Assembly: GCA_963556145.1 (NCBI GenBank)
Contig: OY744464.1
Coordinates: 6,981,508 to 7,045,507 of the forward strand
Direction of reading: 5' to 3'
From: Hygrocybe punicea
Lineage: Eukaryota; Basidiomycota; Agaricomycetes; Agaricales; Hygrophoraceae
Length of the DNA stretch: 64,000 nt
In this document: piece by piece, positions 31,678 to 44,610 of the stretch
Layout: every line of letters begins with the position of its first letter
How positions within the stretch are numbered: position 1 is the first letter of the stretch
Program-made: the position numbers and the translations under genes
Notes under the pieces: model-generated
What the model saw: the letters and a program-made list of their open reading frames with translations, nothing else
Databases searched by the model: none
Told to the model about the DNA's origin: nothing

Positions 31678-32039
31678 ACCCCCAATGTCATGTCATGCAA
31701 CCGTGCCTCGTACCCTCGCATTCCTCCATCCAGGACCAACGACCACCGCGTACAACCACTTCCACACCCACGTTCACGCCTCCACACCTTGACATGGCTC
31801 CCTACTGTCCCAAACACGTCCACTCTCATCCCTCGTCGTCCCACGCAAGTGGCCACGTCACCCCCGTCGACTCCCACTCTCGACCCTCACTTCCTGTCCT
31901 CATCCGCTCCCCTTCGACCACCTACGCCCTCGACCAACCCCACGACACCCCTTAAGTCCACTCGTGAGCCCAAACGAAGCTCCTGTTGGGTTACACCCGC
32001 GAAACCGTGATCACTGGCCGCTCCAACCCGTTCCACGAC
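31678..32039 (+). other. Internal region of retroelement 1 between nested insertions
   Basis: C-rich internal DNA of the LTR family. It resumes exactly after the palindromic element's duplication and stops at the CCGA duplication of retroelement 2. It matches, inverted, about 35380-35800. Confidence 0.65.
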
Positions 32040-32043
32040 CCGA

Positions 32044-33675
32044 TGTAGATGCGGGTTCTTGGTTGGCTTCGGAACTATATAAAGAAATAATAAAGATCCT
32101 AACCTGTGGGTGTCAGCATAGAAGTGACTGGATAAGTCAGTGTCGGGAATAGTAGTAAAAGGAAGGGAATGTTAGTAAAAGTAAAGCCGCCGTGTAAAAC
32201 TGGACTAATAACAACGAATCCGGCGATGAACGGAGTGAAAACGGACAAATAATGAAGAACCCGACGATGCTGACGATGTCGGGTACGGCGGGTCGGGTTG
32301 GGTCGGGTTGGAAACAATGAATGAATATATGGGAACAACGATAAAAACGACGAAGTGGACTATAAAAAGCTAAGGGTCTATGTGGATGAGCATTTTGAAG
32401 GGATTAAAATGATTCTGACTAGAGGGAAACGGGGACTAAGGGTATCTTTTTTTTGTACGGTCGTCGGGGACCATTTTTATAGTACAGGAGTGTGTAGCTA
32501 CTTTCGGACATGTCTACTTCGGCCGATAGAAACTACAAAGAAAAGCTGGAATGGGGATGTGGAAAGGGGGGTTGCAAAGCGACGAAGACAGGAATATGGA
32601 GGGGAAAACGAATATCCATGACAAAGATGGAAAATGTCCTACATATCTCCGAAAGGACGACGGGATGCATAAATATGGTAAGTCCGAAGTCGGGGATTGA
32701 CTCCGATGAGATCCATCTTCTAGAATTGGAACTCTGAGGTGTTTGAGGCTGCCGGATTTGGTCCGAAAGCGGCTGTGACAAAGCGGCATGTGTCGGGTTA
32801 CATCGGCCACGTCATGTCAGGTTGCGTCGGGTTACGTCGGGTTTGAATGCGAGTTGAATAGAGGCATCGGGTTTGTCCAGATTCGTGATATATCAGTTGT
32901 TGCTGTTATTTTAGTTAACTAAACCATAGCAATACTGTAAAAGCACAGTGCACTTTCACCAGCAATTGCTGGGCCTTGCAAGTGCTGTAGGTAGTTAAAC
33001 TGAGCTGTGTAGTAAAAGATACTGGTTTTACTAAGCCTGGTACTGGTGTGAAGGTTAGTTTTACTATGACCAGCAATTACTGGTGGGTAGTTTTACTATC
33101 CCTTGCATTTGCTGGAAGCTTAGTTTCACCATCCATTGCACTGGTGGTTTTACTGTGATCAGCACTTGCTGTGTACTAGTTTCACCATTACTGTGCCCAA
33201 TGCTGGCAGCACACTAGTGTTCCTAATATAATATAAAATGGAATTATTATATAATAATTCCACCTCAAATAATTCCACCTCAAATTATATTAGGAAAAGC
33301 AGTTGCAGCAAGTGCTGGGCATGGTAATGGTAAAACTGGTGCACAGCAAGTGCTGATCACAGTAAAACCACTTGCACAGCAAGTGCAATGGATGGTGAAA
33401 CTAAGCTTCCAGCAAATGCAAGGGATAGTAAAACTACCCACCAGTAATTGCTGGTCATAGTAAAACTAACCTTCACACCAGTACCAGGCTTAGTAAAACC
33501 AGTATCTTTTAATACACAGCTCAGTTTAACTACCTACAGCACTTGCAAGGCCCAGCAATTGCTGGTGAAAGTGCACTGTGCTTTTACAGTATTGCTGTTG
33601 GTTTAGTTAACTAAAACAGCTGTATGTATTGGATATATCGAGGATACGGACTCAGAGGGACGTCAACCCTCTACA
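32044..33675 (-). repeat. 3' LTR of retroelement 2 (copy B), interrupted
   Basis: About 887 bp of LTR split at GATATATC by the fold-back element 32895-33631. The uninterrupted sequence is seen in LTR C at about 45474-45481. Confidence 0.88.
32895..33631. mobile_element. 737-bp fold-back element with 8-bp target duplication
   Basis: Almost the whole element is one inverted repeat centred near 33260: CAGCAATTGCTGG, TAGTTTTACTA and TTAGTTAACTAAACC blocks are mirrored. GATATATC flanks both sides (32887-32894, 33632-33639) and occurs once in the empty site in LTR C. The 8-bp duplication suits hAT-type mobilisation. No open frame of note. Confidence 0.9.
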
Positions 33676-36264
33676 TCTCCAGGGTACCTTAAATAAAGAC
33701 CATCCCTGGTTGATACTACATGGACTCGGGATTCGGATGCATGAGATGAAGCCGACGCGGTGGTTGTGGAAGCGGGTTCGACAGGACGAGGCGGGTTGTG
33801 GATGATGCGAACGGGGACAGCAGATGGTGACTAGCGGAGCTCGATGGATGGTCGGAGGCTGAGAGCGGAGAATGGGGAACAAAACGGGTGAAGCTGGTGT
33901 CGAGCGAAAGGGAAACAAAGTACATAGAACCAGGGAAAAGGGAACTGAGCGGAAATGAAAGAAGAGATGGAAAGCTACAAAAACGGAACAAATGGAGAGC
34001 GGAAATGCAAAATAGATGAGAAAACAAATAAATGTCAGGTATCGGAAAGAGGGGACACAATAGAAATGAAGTCGGGATAAAACTAAACGTGACATAGGAT
34101 TGGGGGCGGGTGACGGAGACGAGTAAGGCATGAGCGGAAACAAAATAAAACGCACGCGGATGACAAAGACGATGTAGGCAGGACGAGTTAGGGTCGGCGG
34201 CTTCGGTGGCTGTGTCAACGGGGGGCGGAAACGGTGGCATAGGCTGCGGAAAGCATAAAACGGTGACGTGGGCATAGAGATACGATGACGACGGTAAACA
34301 TGATATGACGACGGTGGAGGTTCGATATGATATGATGACAACGGAGGTTCAATGGACGACGACAGAGGTTTGATAGACGATGGCGGGGGTTCAATAGACG
34401 GCAGCGGAGGTTCGATATGTCAATACTAATATGGGGGCGATCATCAACGGATGTGATATCAGCCTCATACTGGGCGGTTCAGCACTGGCTTGGACCCGTG
34501 GGGAAGCATTCTCCCCCATGGAACTGAAATATAAAGTCGGGTGGGTTGGGAATCGAAGCCGAGACAGGGAACATTGTGTCTGGGTCAAAATGGTGGCGGG
34601 AACGGTGGGTCATGGAAAACGGAGAACAATGTCAACGGGTTTGGTGCGTGAGTGGATTAGTCGGGTGCGTGGGGAACGAGTGAAGCGGTGTGTCGGGTTC
34701 GTAAGTGGGTGCAGTGGGTTCGTAAGCGGGTTTGTTGGGTGCGTCGGGTGTATTATGCGGGTGCCGGGTGTGTCGGGAACGAGTGTATTTCTTTTTATCT
34801 TTCTTTATCTCTGACATTTATCTTTCTTTTTATTTGTTTAATCTATCTATGTATATAATTCTTATGCCGATGGAGGTGATGGGGTTTTTGTAGGGTCAGG
34901 TTCCACGGATATGGGAGTGCAACGGTGGCGGGTATGGGTTGTGAAACCAGAACCGGAACCAGATGCTCGAATGAGCCGGAAGCGGAAGCGGATGCCGCGG
35001 AATCATTGGGAACACATCCGGGTTCGTAGTCGGGTGCTGTGATGCAGGTCGTGGATCTGGATCCAGAACCTGGTGTAGCGGGTAGGTTGAAAACGGGTTG
35101 TCGGGTGTGGCGGTATGGCATAGGGCGACGTAGGGAGATGGGGGCGGACAATGTGAGCGGATGAGATGGAACGTGGTTGCGAGGCGTGGATCATGGTTGC
35201 GTGGGGTTGTTCGACGCTGCGGGTTGTCGAGGGAAGCGGGTAACGGGTGGTCGAGGTCGGCGGTATGGGATAGGGTGATGTTGGAGATGGGGGCGGACGG
35301 TGTTGGCGGGGAGATGGATTGGGGTGATATGGGTGGCGTCTTCGTGATGCTTTCGTGGCGGATGGTTGCATGGGGATTTGACAATGGTCCGTTGGGTCGT
35401 GGAACGGGTTTGGGCGGCTGGTGGTCACGGTTTCATGGGCGTAACCCAACGGGGGCTTTGTTTGGGCTCACGAAGGGACTTGAGGGACGTCGTGGGGTTG
35501 GTCGAGGGCGTAGGTGATCGAAGGGGAGTGGACGAGGATGGGGACGGCTGGGGGTTGAGAGTGGGAGTCGACAGTGGGTGACGTGGCCGCTCGCGTGGGA
35601 CGAAGAGGGTCAGGGGTGGATTCGTTTGGGACAGATGAGGGCCATGCCAAGGTGCAGGGGCGTAAACGTGGGTGTGTGGACAGTTGTACGCGGTGGTCGT
35701 TGGTGCTGGGTCTGGGAACGCGGGGGTACGAGGTGTGGTGGCATGTTGGAGACTTGAATACGATGGGGACGGCTTGTACGGGCTCGCGAGGGATGATTTG
35801 GGGTGCCGGGAACTGGTACGAGGCAGCGGGTGGCTCAATGGATGCGTGAGGGGCCGGGGAAGTCATATAGGCGGGTGCATGAGGCGGGTTGATGTGGGAC
35901 ACGCATGGAGGCTCGATAATGGTGAGGACGGCAAATGATGGCTTGCGACTGGGGTCGTGGGGTCGTAGGAAGTGGTGCAAGGCGACGGGGAGGTTCAACG
36001 AGGGCGTGAGTGGCCGGATATGTCGTATTGGCTGAGGCACGAAGCAGGGTGACATGGCACGATGTTGGGGGCTCAAACACGGTGGAGGCGGCTTGTACGG
36101 ACTCGCGAGGGACGCTGAGGGGTCGTGGGAGGTTGCACAAAGTGGCGGGTGGTCCAATCGAAGATGTGAGCGGCCGGGGATGTCGAGTACAGCGGGGACG
36201 AGAAGGATGACGTGGCGACGGTGTGGGGCGTCGATAACGGCGAAGCACTGGTGATGACCACCTG
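33676..36264 (-). other. Internal region of retroelement 2, 3' part
   Basis: G-rich on the plus strand. 33676-34860 is homologous (inverted) to 46500-47739 of retroelement 1; the rest holds diverged ~150-bp units. The Pro/His/Ser-rich minus-strand frames have no known motif. Short repeats of the GTTCAATAGACGAYGGCGG type occur at about 34320-34420. Confidence 0.6.
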
Positions 36265-37039
36265 TAATCATTAAAACAAGGCATTGCCCAGTTGAGAATT
36301 GTGTATAATACCATGACTTTAATGATAATGGTTTCATTGAGTTGCCAGTGGCACAATGATAACAATTATCATTGCATCCCGGGGCATTATCATTAGCAAT
36401 CATTGGTCCTTTTCATTGCCTGCCGGTGTTATCATTAGTTATCATTAGCCCATTTTCATTGCCTGCCTGCATTATCATTAGTTATCATTAGCCCATTTTC
36501 ATTAATTCTCATTGCCTGCCAGTGTTATCATTACTGGTGTATTATCATTGGTTATCATTGTATTTTCATGCTATATATGAAATTGTAAATTATTAAATAT
36601 TAATTCTACAGAATATTAATAATAATAATAATGGGGGATTATTTTGGGGTGGATAATTCAGGCAATTGGGGGGTCATTGGGGGGATATTTGGAGGGAATA
36701 ATTAGGGGGGTATTTGGGGTGGATTGGGCAGATATTAGGGGCCATTAGGGGTATATTGAGGGGCCATTTGGGGGCATAATGTGGGGGTAATTTGGGGGCA
36801 TCTGGGGTTGGGTAATTGGGATGTAATTTGGGGTAATCGGGGATTTTATTTTACTTCTGCTCTCTCTTATTCATTTCAATAGATAGCAAATATATACTTT
36901 ATTAAAAAATAAAAAATTACACTAGGCTACATGAGGAGGGGTGTGGGGAGTAGGAAGGTAGGGGTGTGGGGAGGGAGGAGTGGGGGAGTGGGGTGTGGGA
37001 GTGGGGAAGGCGGGGTGTGGCCCGTGTGGAAGGAGGAGG

Positions 37040-37870
37040 GAAGAGGGCAAAAAAATACTTACCCCCTCGCATCCCGTCGTCTCTGTCCTTGTTGTCCTCA
37101 TCCCCATCATCTCCGTCGGGGTCCCTGTTGTCATTGTGGTCCTCGTTGTCGTTGTGGTCCCCGTTGTCATTGTGGTCCCCATTGTCGTTCATCGTTGTCC
37201 CCGTCGTTGTCCCTGTCCCTGCCGTCTTTGCTGCTGTCCATCCTCGTCACGTTGCTGCTCTGCTGCTGCTGCCGTTGCTGCTGCTGCTGCTGCTTCCGTT
37301 GCTGCTGCGTCCATGCGAGAGGGTGAGTGTGGCGAGAGTGGCTCGGGATCGGCAGTAGTCAGTACACAAAAATAACTTACCGGGAGGGCGTGGGCTCACC
37401 TACCCAGGCCCGGTGCATCTCGGATTCGTTTCCTCATTCTCCATCGTGGCGGCGTGGTGGCTTGGCGTGGCGGTCCTCGTTGTTGTTTCCGCTCTCGTCG
37501 TTTTTGCCGTCCTCGTCGTTCTGGCCATCCTTGTCGTCGCTGTTCTCATCTTCTGCATCCCCGTCGCGTTTGCCGTTTGCCGTTTCCATGTATCCAGGGC
37601 TGGTCACGTGTCCGTGTGTTTGCTAAGCGCCGGGGCCATTGGCGCGTTCGTTTGGCGTGGGATGCCAGAAAAAAGGACCTAAAAACATTGTTGGATTAGT
37701 TAGTAATATAAATCAAAGCATGAAACAAAATTTACCTGGGGTGCTCTTCTGCACCCATTGTCTCGTCGTTGTTGGGTTCAACGAGTATTGCTTGAACTTG
37801 CGCGGGAATTTCAACCGCCATTTGCCGAGTTCCCAAACGGGGTCGAGTTGCCATATAGGGAAGGATGGCT
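37040..37870 (-). CDS. Unknown gene-like module, copy 3
   Basis: Minus strand: YMATRPRLGTRQMAVEIPAQ, then ILVEPNNDETMGAEEHP at a GTAAAT donor (about 37735), an AG acceptor near 37680, an exon starting with VLFSGIPRQTNAP-like sequence, and GAC/AAC trinucleotide tracts down to 37060. The motif and intron position match copies 1 and 2. A second GTAAGT-like site near 37380 may mark another intron. Unknown function. Confidence 0.35.
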
Positions 37871-38399
37871 GGACTTTTCATAATATTATTACATGTAGTA
37901 CAGGACTGCAATGGCCAGGGAAAGACCCAGCAGAGATACAAATATGGTATACCTACTCTCACGTTAATTTTACAATTTTATTTTGCAATACATAGAGAGC
38001 TATACACAATCTATTCTATCACTCTGCCAGAACTGGACCCTTAAATGCTCACTTCACAAATACTCATTGATAAAATCTAAATTTAATTCTAGAAGTCCTA
38101 AGTGAAGCATAAATTAGATTTGAGACAAGTGCCTGGCAGTTGGAGCCGCCAGAAATGTGTTATTGCCAAAAGAATGATGGAACTTAGGTGAGTAGCTGGC
38201 CAGTGAATCTTGAGTCCGAAATACAGGTACATACATTCTACGAGTTGTTACTTCTTTAAACATGCTGAACACTTTTGTCTATATGAGAGTGTTCCAATTA
38301 TCAATAACTAGGAACCAAATAGACTGAATTCAGATCTCCTCATAGAAGCCTTTCAAATATTGGTAGAATTAAAGCAACTTATTGTTAGAAGGGATGATA

Positions 38400-39345
38400 T
38401 TAGAATGGATTGGTGGGCAATGGGGTGGATTGGGGAATGGTTGGGGGATAATTGGGAGGATAATAAAAAGTGGTTGGGGGATAATTGGGGGGTAATGGGG
38501 TTGGAATGGGGGGTGATAGGAGGGTGGATTATGAAGGTGATGGTGGTTGGGGGTAATTGTGATGGGGGGTGGTTGGGTTACAGAATACTTGTGGTTGTTG
38601 GGAATAATTTGGGGTGAATTAGAGGGTTAATAGCAGGGTGATGGGGGATGGGTGGGATGATACATACATACATCTTGATGAATTTGGTGGGTACAAGTAG
38701 AGCACAAGATGATGGACAAAACCAAATTGATTGCAAACAAGAATAAGAAGTAGGTGATGGGGTGATGAGAGGGGGAAGGTGGGGAGATAATGCAGGAGGG
38801 GGTGATGGGGAGATGATGTGGGGGTGATAGGGGGTTGGTGGGTGATAGGGGGTTGGTGGGTGATAGGGGGTTGGTGGGTGATAGGGGGTTGGTGGGTGAT
38901 AGGGGGTTGGTGGGAAGATGATGGGGATATGGTGGGGGATGGGGAGATGATGGAGGATGGTGGGGATGAGGAGATGATGGAGGATGGTGGGGGTGGTGGA
39001 TGGGAGATGGTGGGGGATGGTAGGGTTGGATGGTGAGATGGTGAGAAGCTGGTGAGGGGTGGATGGGGAGATGATGGGGGATGGTAGGGGAGTGATGGGA
39101 GGAGGTGGTGTGGGTTTGGAGAGATAGTGGAGCATTGGTGGGGGATGGTAGAGTTTTGGTGGGATATGGTGTGGGGTTGGTGGGAGTTGATTGAGGGTGG
39201 TGGAGAGGTAATGGGTAGATGAGGGTGTTGATAGTGGGTAATGGGGGAGTGATGAGGTGATGAGGGAGTGATGAGGTGATGGGGGAGTGATGAGGTGATG
39301 GGGGAGTGATGAGGTGATGGGGGAGTGATGAGGTGATGGGGGTTT
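38400..39345. repeat. G-rich tandem repeats
   Basis: Includes five or six exact units of GGGGGTTGGTGGGTGATA at 38820-38915 and five units of GGGAGTGATGAGGTGATG at about 39245-39340, within wider GGTGATGGGG-type sequence. Confidence 0.85.
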
Positions 39346-39439
39346 GATTGGGTGGTGCTTGGAATTGATAATTATTGCCCTCAAATCCATCTCCATTATA
39401 CGTGCATCATCTTCTCATGAGAACTCACATCCTCACCAT

Positions 39440-40145
39440 TCCCCATCAGCTCCTCACCATCCCCACTCTGTCCATCCCCCACCAATCCCATCACCCCATC
39501 ACCACCCCATCACCACCCCATCTACCCCTCACCAGCCTCTCACCAGCCTCTCACCACCCCCAACCACCCCCTCACCACCCCCTCACCACCCCCCACCCAT
39601 CACCCATCCTCCTCCAATCCACCCACATTACCCCATCCATCCATCACACCCCACTTATCAGCCTCTCATATTTCCCCTAATTTCCCCAACAATTACCCCT
39701 AGTCCACTCCTTATGTACCCCCAATTACCCCCCCAATTAGCCCCAAATGCCCCTTCCAAATATGCCCCTACAAATACCCACCCCTAAATACCCCCCAAAT
39801 AGCCCCCCCAATTATCCCCAAACACCCCCCCTAATTATGTCTAAATACCCCCCCTAGTTCCCCAAATACCCACCAAATACTCCCCCTAATTATCCCCAAA
39901 CACCCCCCCTAATTATGTCCAAATACCCCCCCTAGTTCCCCAAATACCTACCAAATACTCCCCCAAATACCCACCAAATACCCCCCTGAATTATCCCCAA
40001 ACACCCTCCAAACACCCCCCCTAATTATCCCCAAACACCCCCCTTAATTATCCACAAACACCCCCCTTAATTATCCACAAACACTCCCCTTAATTATCCA
40101 CAAACACCCCCCAAACACCCCCCTAATTATCCCCAAATAATCCCC
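39440..40145. repeat. C-rich tandem repeats
   Basis: CACCCC/CCATCACC tracts give way to units of AATTATCCCCAAACACCCCCC type. Spurious Pro/His-rich frames result. Confidence 0.85.
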
Positions 40146-40900
40146 ATTACCCCAATTATCCATCCCAAAATAATTATTAAGCATTTGTGGAATTAATATT
40201 TAATTTACAATTTCATATCTAGAATTAAAATAAGACAATGATAACCAATGATAACACCCCAGAATGAGAATTAATGAAAATGGGCTAATGATAATTAATG
40301 ATAATGCCGGCAATGAGATTTAATGAAAATGGGCTAATGATAACTAATGATAATGCCGGCAGGCAATGAGATTTAATGAAAATGGGCTAATGATAACTAA
40401 TGATAACACCAGCAGGCAATGATAATGCCCCGGGATGCAATGATAATTGTTATCATTGTGCCACTGGCAACTCAATGAAACCATTATCATTAAAGTCATG
40501 GTATTATACACAATTCTCAACTGGGCAATGCCTTGTTTTAATGATTAAATTGGCAGACATGACCCGGTGAAGACGGCTCGAGAGGGCTTGCGACTGGCGT
40601 CGTGGGACTCTGGGAAGCTGTACGAGGCGGCAGATAGTCCAACGAAGGCATGAGCGGCTGGCGATGTCGACTTGGCTGGGACACGAAGCGGGGTGATGTG
40701 GCACGATGTTGAGGGCTTGAGCACGGTGAGGGCTGCTTGCCTGGACGACGAAGGCGAGTTCGTAGACATAAACGGGAGCGATTCGGGCATGAAACATGAG
40801 GGCGGACGAGAGGACGTGTCGAAAGCGGTGTTTGCTGGACGATGACGTGGGTTTCTGGTGATGGCACAGGCATAGATGGTGGGACCATGTCACAGATCGC

Positions 40901-41695
40901 TGTAGAGGGTCCTCGACCCTCTGAGGCCGTAACATCGATATCTAGCGAATCCGCTCGAACCCGACGTCTCTAGCAATCTACGCTCGAACCCGACGTAACC
41001 CGACGCAACCCGATGCATACCGACTAGCACGGCCGCTCACGTACCTGGTCGGTCTATCTCATAAATTCACGGAACTTCAAATATCGAAGATAGATCTCAT
41101 CGGACTGGGATCCCGACATCGGACTTGCCTTATTCACGCCTAGCGTCTCCCTTATGGGGATATAGTAAAGTATATTGCATCTTTTACGGTTTTTTATATC
41201 TTCCACCCATTTTCCCTGTCATCGTCGCCTCGCAACACTCTTCCTACTTCCCCATTTTTATTCTCCTTTGTCTCCTCTCATCGGCCGAGGACTCTCGTCC
41301 GAATCTAGGTACACAAATTTGTAGTATAAAAACGGTGCCCAAGCGCTGTCTCAAAATAAGAAACCAGTTCCCCCATTTCCTCTCTCTGAGAATTAAGTCT
41401 CTCAGTAAATTCCTTCGCACACATTGCTCGTCGGATTCCTCGACGCCCTCCCCGTCGTTCTACCGCCTTTATCTCTACGTTTCTCGTCACCCGACACCCG
41501 ACCCGCCGTACCCGACATCGTCGGCTTCGTCGGCTTCGATCGGTCTCGATAGATTTCAGTAGTTTACTCGGCGGCTTCTTACTTTTTATATCCTATTATC
41601 TTACTGAAGCTTGTTAGACTATTCCTAGTCACTTCTACGCTGACCCCACAGGCTTAGGATTATTATTCCGCAGCCACCCCGACCTCGCCTTTACA
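40901..41695 (+). repeat. Solo LTR of a related, diverged family (copy E)
   Basis: Starts TGTAGAGGG and ends CCTTTACA. TCGC flanks both sides (40897-40900, 41696-41699). It shares the ACCCGACG repeats, the CGGCTTCGTCGG-type block and the TCACTTCTACGCTGAC end region with copies A-D but is only moderately similar. The surrounding internal DNA on both sides is minus-strand retroelement 2, so it is a later insertion reduced to one LTR. Confidence 0.8.
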
Positions 41696-41699
41696 TCGC

Positions 41700-44610
41700 T
41701 TCTGGGGACAACGTCGAGGGCGCAGACGTGAAACGGGGGTCATTCCAGTGTGGAACGGGGCAGGTGGATCACTTCACGCACGGACGCGTTGTTCTTGGGA
41801 CGGTGCGCGTTCAAATACTGGGACAGGTCCGGGCTTGTATCTGGGGATGACTGCGAGTCTGTAGACGCGAATGGTGGGTGATTTGGATGCAAAACGGGAG
41901 AGAACACGATGGGATTGGTCGAGAACGGGATTTGTTGAGCATTGACATGGTTTTCTGGGAACCACGCGGGATCAAGCGATGGGGAGGGGCCCGTGATTGT
42001 ATCCAGGGTCGACGGTGAGGCTGTGGACGTGAACGGGTGGCCAAACAGGGACAAGAGTGCTGAGATGCGTCGAAAACGGCATACGACGCGTTGGGATGCG
42101 TTTTTCCTGCTCAGCAACTGCGGAAACGGCGAGGATGGGCATACCTGGGGGTGCACAGGCTAAACCTGTTGCACGGTGTGTGTTTTCTGTCTGTATCGTT
42201 GCTTATTTCGTCTCCATTTCATGTGTTACGCATAAACGGCGGTCCTTGTTGGACGCGGTCGTTGGAGCCATTTTGGGGCTTTCCGGACACGGTTTTTCGA
42301 CCGGATTCGATGGGGTGTGGAATTCCGAGCGTGTTGGGGGTCTATAAGCGAGTGTGGGGGTGGATGTGATGGGGATTGAGACATTGAGTCGACAAGTGAG
42401 GGTGTATCGGGTCGTGGCTGTGCAAGTTTCCTAAAGCGGTAAGCGGCCGTTGGGTCAGCCGCACAAGGGCGGGTTCGAAGTTGTACGTGAAACTAGACAA
42501 TCGTAGTCATTAAAGAAGAGAAAATATTATGAGAATCAAACCCAAATGATAGTGTGGCAGTTGGCGATTGGATGTCGAAGTGTTGGGTGTCGAATGTAAA
42601 GAAGTCGGGTAACGGATGTCAGATGTGTAGAATGCTGTGGCAAGGCTTGTTTTGAGATGAAGAAAGCAAATGTAGGGCTATGGAATGAATGGATGATGAC
42701 ATTGAATTATCCTCACGGTGGGCTCCAGATGTAGATGCGGGTTCGGGGTGTAGAGTGAGGTTCGAGATGTGGGTCGACGGCGTGGACTGGGGTGGAACGT
42801 GGGGCTGCGTGATGTGGATCGTGGTTGCGCAGGGTCGTTCGAGGTGGCGAGAGGTCGGGCGAGCGGGAAATAGGTTGAGGGAAGCGGGTAACAGGATAAG
42901 GCAACATTGGGCGACGGAGATGGATGACGTGAGCAGACTAGGGCCGAATGTGGGGTTGCGAGACGTAGATCGTGGTTGTGTGGGGTCCGTCGAGGTTGTG
43001 GGAGGCCGGGGGGCGAGAGACGGGTGATCGAAGTTGGGGGTCGACGTGGAGTGACGTGGCGGCTCGCGTGGGACGAAGAGGGTCGAGGGCGGACTCGTTT
43101 GGGATGGATGAGGGCCATGCTGAGGTGCGGGGGCATGAGCGTGGGTGTGGGGACTAGCATACATGGTGGTCGTTGGCCTCGAATGGGAAACGCGGTGGTA
43201 GGCTGTTTGGTGACGTGACGCAGTGTTGACGTCTTGAGGGCAGCAAGGACGGCTTGTACGGGCTTGCAAGGGACGATGTGGGGTGCCGGGAGCTGGTACG
43301 AGGCGGCGGTGGGTCCAACGAGGGTGTGAGCGGCCGGGGGCGTTGAGTAGACAGGGGTACCAAACAGGTTCGCGTGAGGTGGCGTTGGGGACTTGACAAT
43401 GGCAGGGGCGGCTCGTATGGACTTACGAGGGACGCTGTGGGGTTGTGGGATGTTGTATGAAGCGGTGGGTAGTCCAACAAAGGTGTGAGTGGCCAGGGAT
43501 GTTGAGTATGGCGGGGACGAGAAGGATGACGTGGTGACGCGTTGATAATGGCGAGGACAGCTCGTGAGGGCTTGTGTGTATCTGGGGGGGGCAATGGCGA
43601 GTCCGTAGATGCGAATGTGATGAAATGAGGGCGAAATGGAGGCAGACGCGCTGGGATGCGTGAAAAACGGCCTTGGGCGTGTGGACACGTTTTCCTGGCA
43701 ACGGCGAGGGTTCAGACGCTGGAGACAGGTCAGGGCTTGTATCCGGAGACGACAACGAGGCCGTAGACGCGAGTGGCTGACGAAACGGTGATGAAACGGT
43801 GGGGAAAGGGCTGGGATGTGTGGAGGACCATGTTTGCTGGGCGCCGGCGCGGTTTTCTGGGGACGGCTCAAGTTCCGAAGGTGGGGTGAGGTCCGGGCTA
43901 GCCTTTGTGGACGACAGCGAGTTCGTTAGACGAGAACGGTGGGCCAAATGAGGGCCAAATGGGGGCGGATACAGTTGGACGCGTCGAAAACCGCGTTTGA
44001 ACGCATTTTTCTGCATGGAAAGGCGAGGATGGACGTACACGGGCTAAGCCCGTTGCACAGTAGGCGTTTTCCTTCTACTTTGTGGCTCTGTTCATCTGTG
44101 TTTCGTGAGTGACGCGTGAGTGGCATTTGTTGTTGGTCGTGGTTGTTGGGGCCATTTTGGGGCTTTCTGGGCGTGGATTTTTGACCGGAATTGGTGGGGC
44201 GTGGGTTTCCGAGTGTGTTGGGGGTCTATAAGCGAGTGTGGAAGGTGGATGTGATGGGGTTCGAGATGTCGAGACGACAAACGAGGGTGTTGGGTCGTGG
44301 CTGTGCAAGTTTCCTAAAGCGGTAAATGGCCATTGGTCGGTCACACAAGAGCGGGTTCGAAGTTGTACGTGAAACTAGACATTTGTGGTCGTAAGAGAAG
44401 AGAGTATAGTAATAGAATCAAACCCTGATGATGGTGCGACAGTTGGTGATCAGATGTCGGAGCGTTGGGTGTCGAATGTAAAGAAGTCGGGTAACGGGTG
44501 TCGGATGTGTAGAGTGTGGCGGCAGGGCTTGTTTCGAGATGACGAAAGGAAGTGAAAGGTTATGAATGAATGGATGATGACACTGAATTATCCTCGCGGT
44601 GGGCTCCAGA
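41700..44610 (-). other. Internal region of retroelement 2, 5' part, with a duplicated leader
   Basis: Two successive copies of the 5' internal region run leftward. One starts after LTR C (44610), the other at about 42727, preceded by a 16-bp LTR-end remnant TGTAGATGCGGGTTC at 42728-42742. No pol motif. Frames are Pro/Ser/His-rich and unconserved. Confidence 0.65.

Larger units (their letters stand above)
36267..40545. mobile_element. 4.3-kb TIR element with TA flanks
   Basis: Inverted ends ATCATTAAAACAAGGCATTG extend more than 130 bp, then continue as mirrored ATTATCATTAG/TTTTCATT repeats. TA lies outside both ends (36265-36266, 40546-40547). The interior contains the gene-like module (copy 3) and long G-rich (38400-39340) and C-rich (39440-40140) simple-repeat tracts. 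No transposase is visible, so it is non-autonomous. It lies in retroelement 2 internal DNA. Confidence 0.75.

Noticed and set aside
27630..37850. tRNA-like B-box sequences (GGTTCAAATC, GGTTCGAGTTGCC) in the gene-like modules
   Set aside because: No A box at a suitable distance and no foldable tRNA; the similarity lies inside the conserved ATRxRLG coding-like motif.
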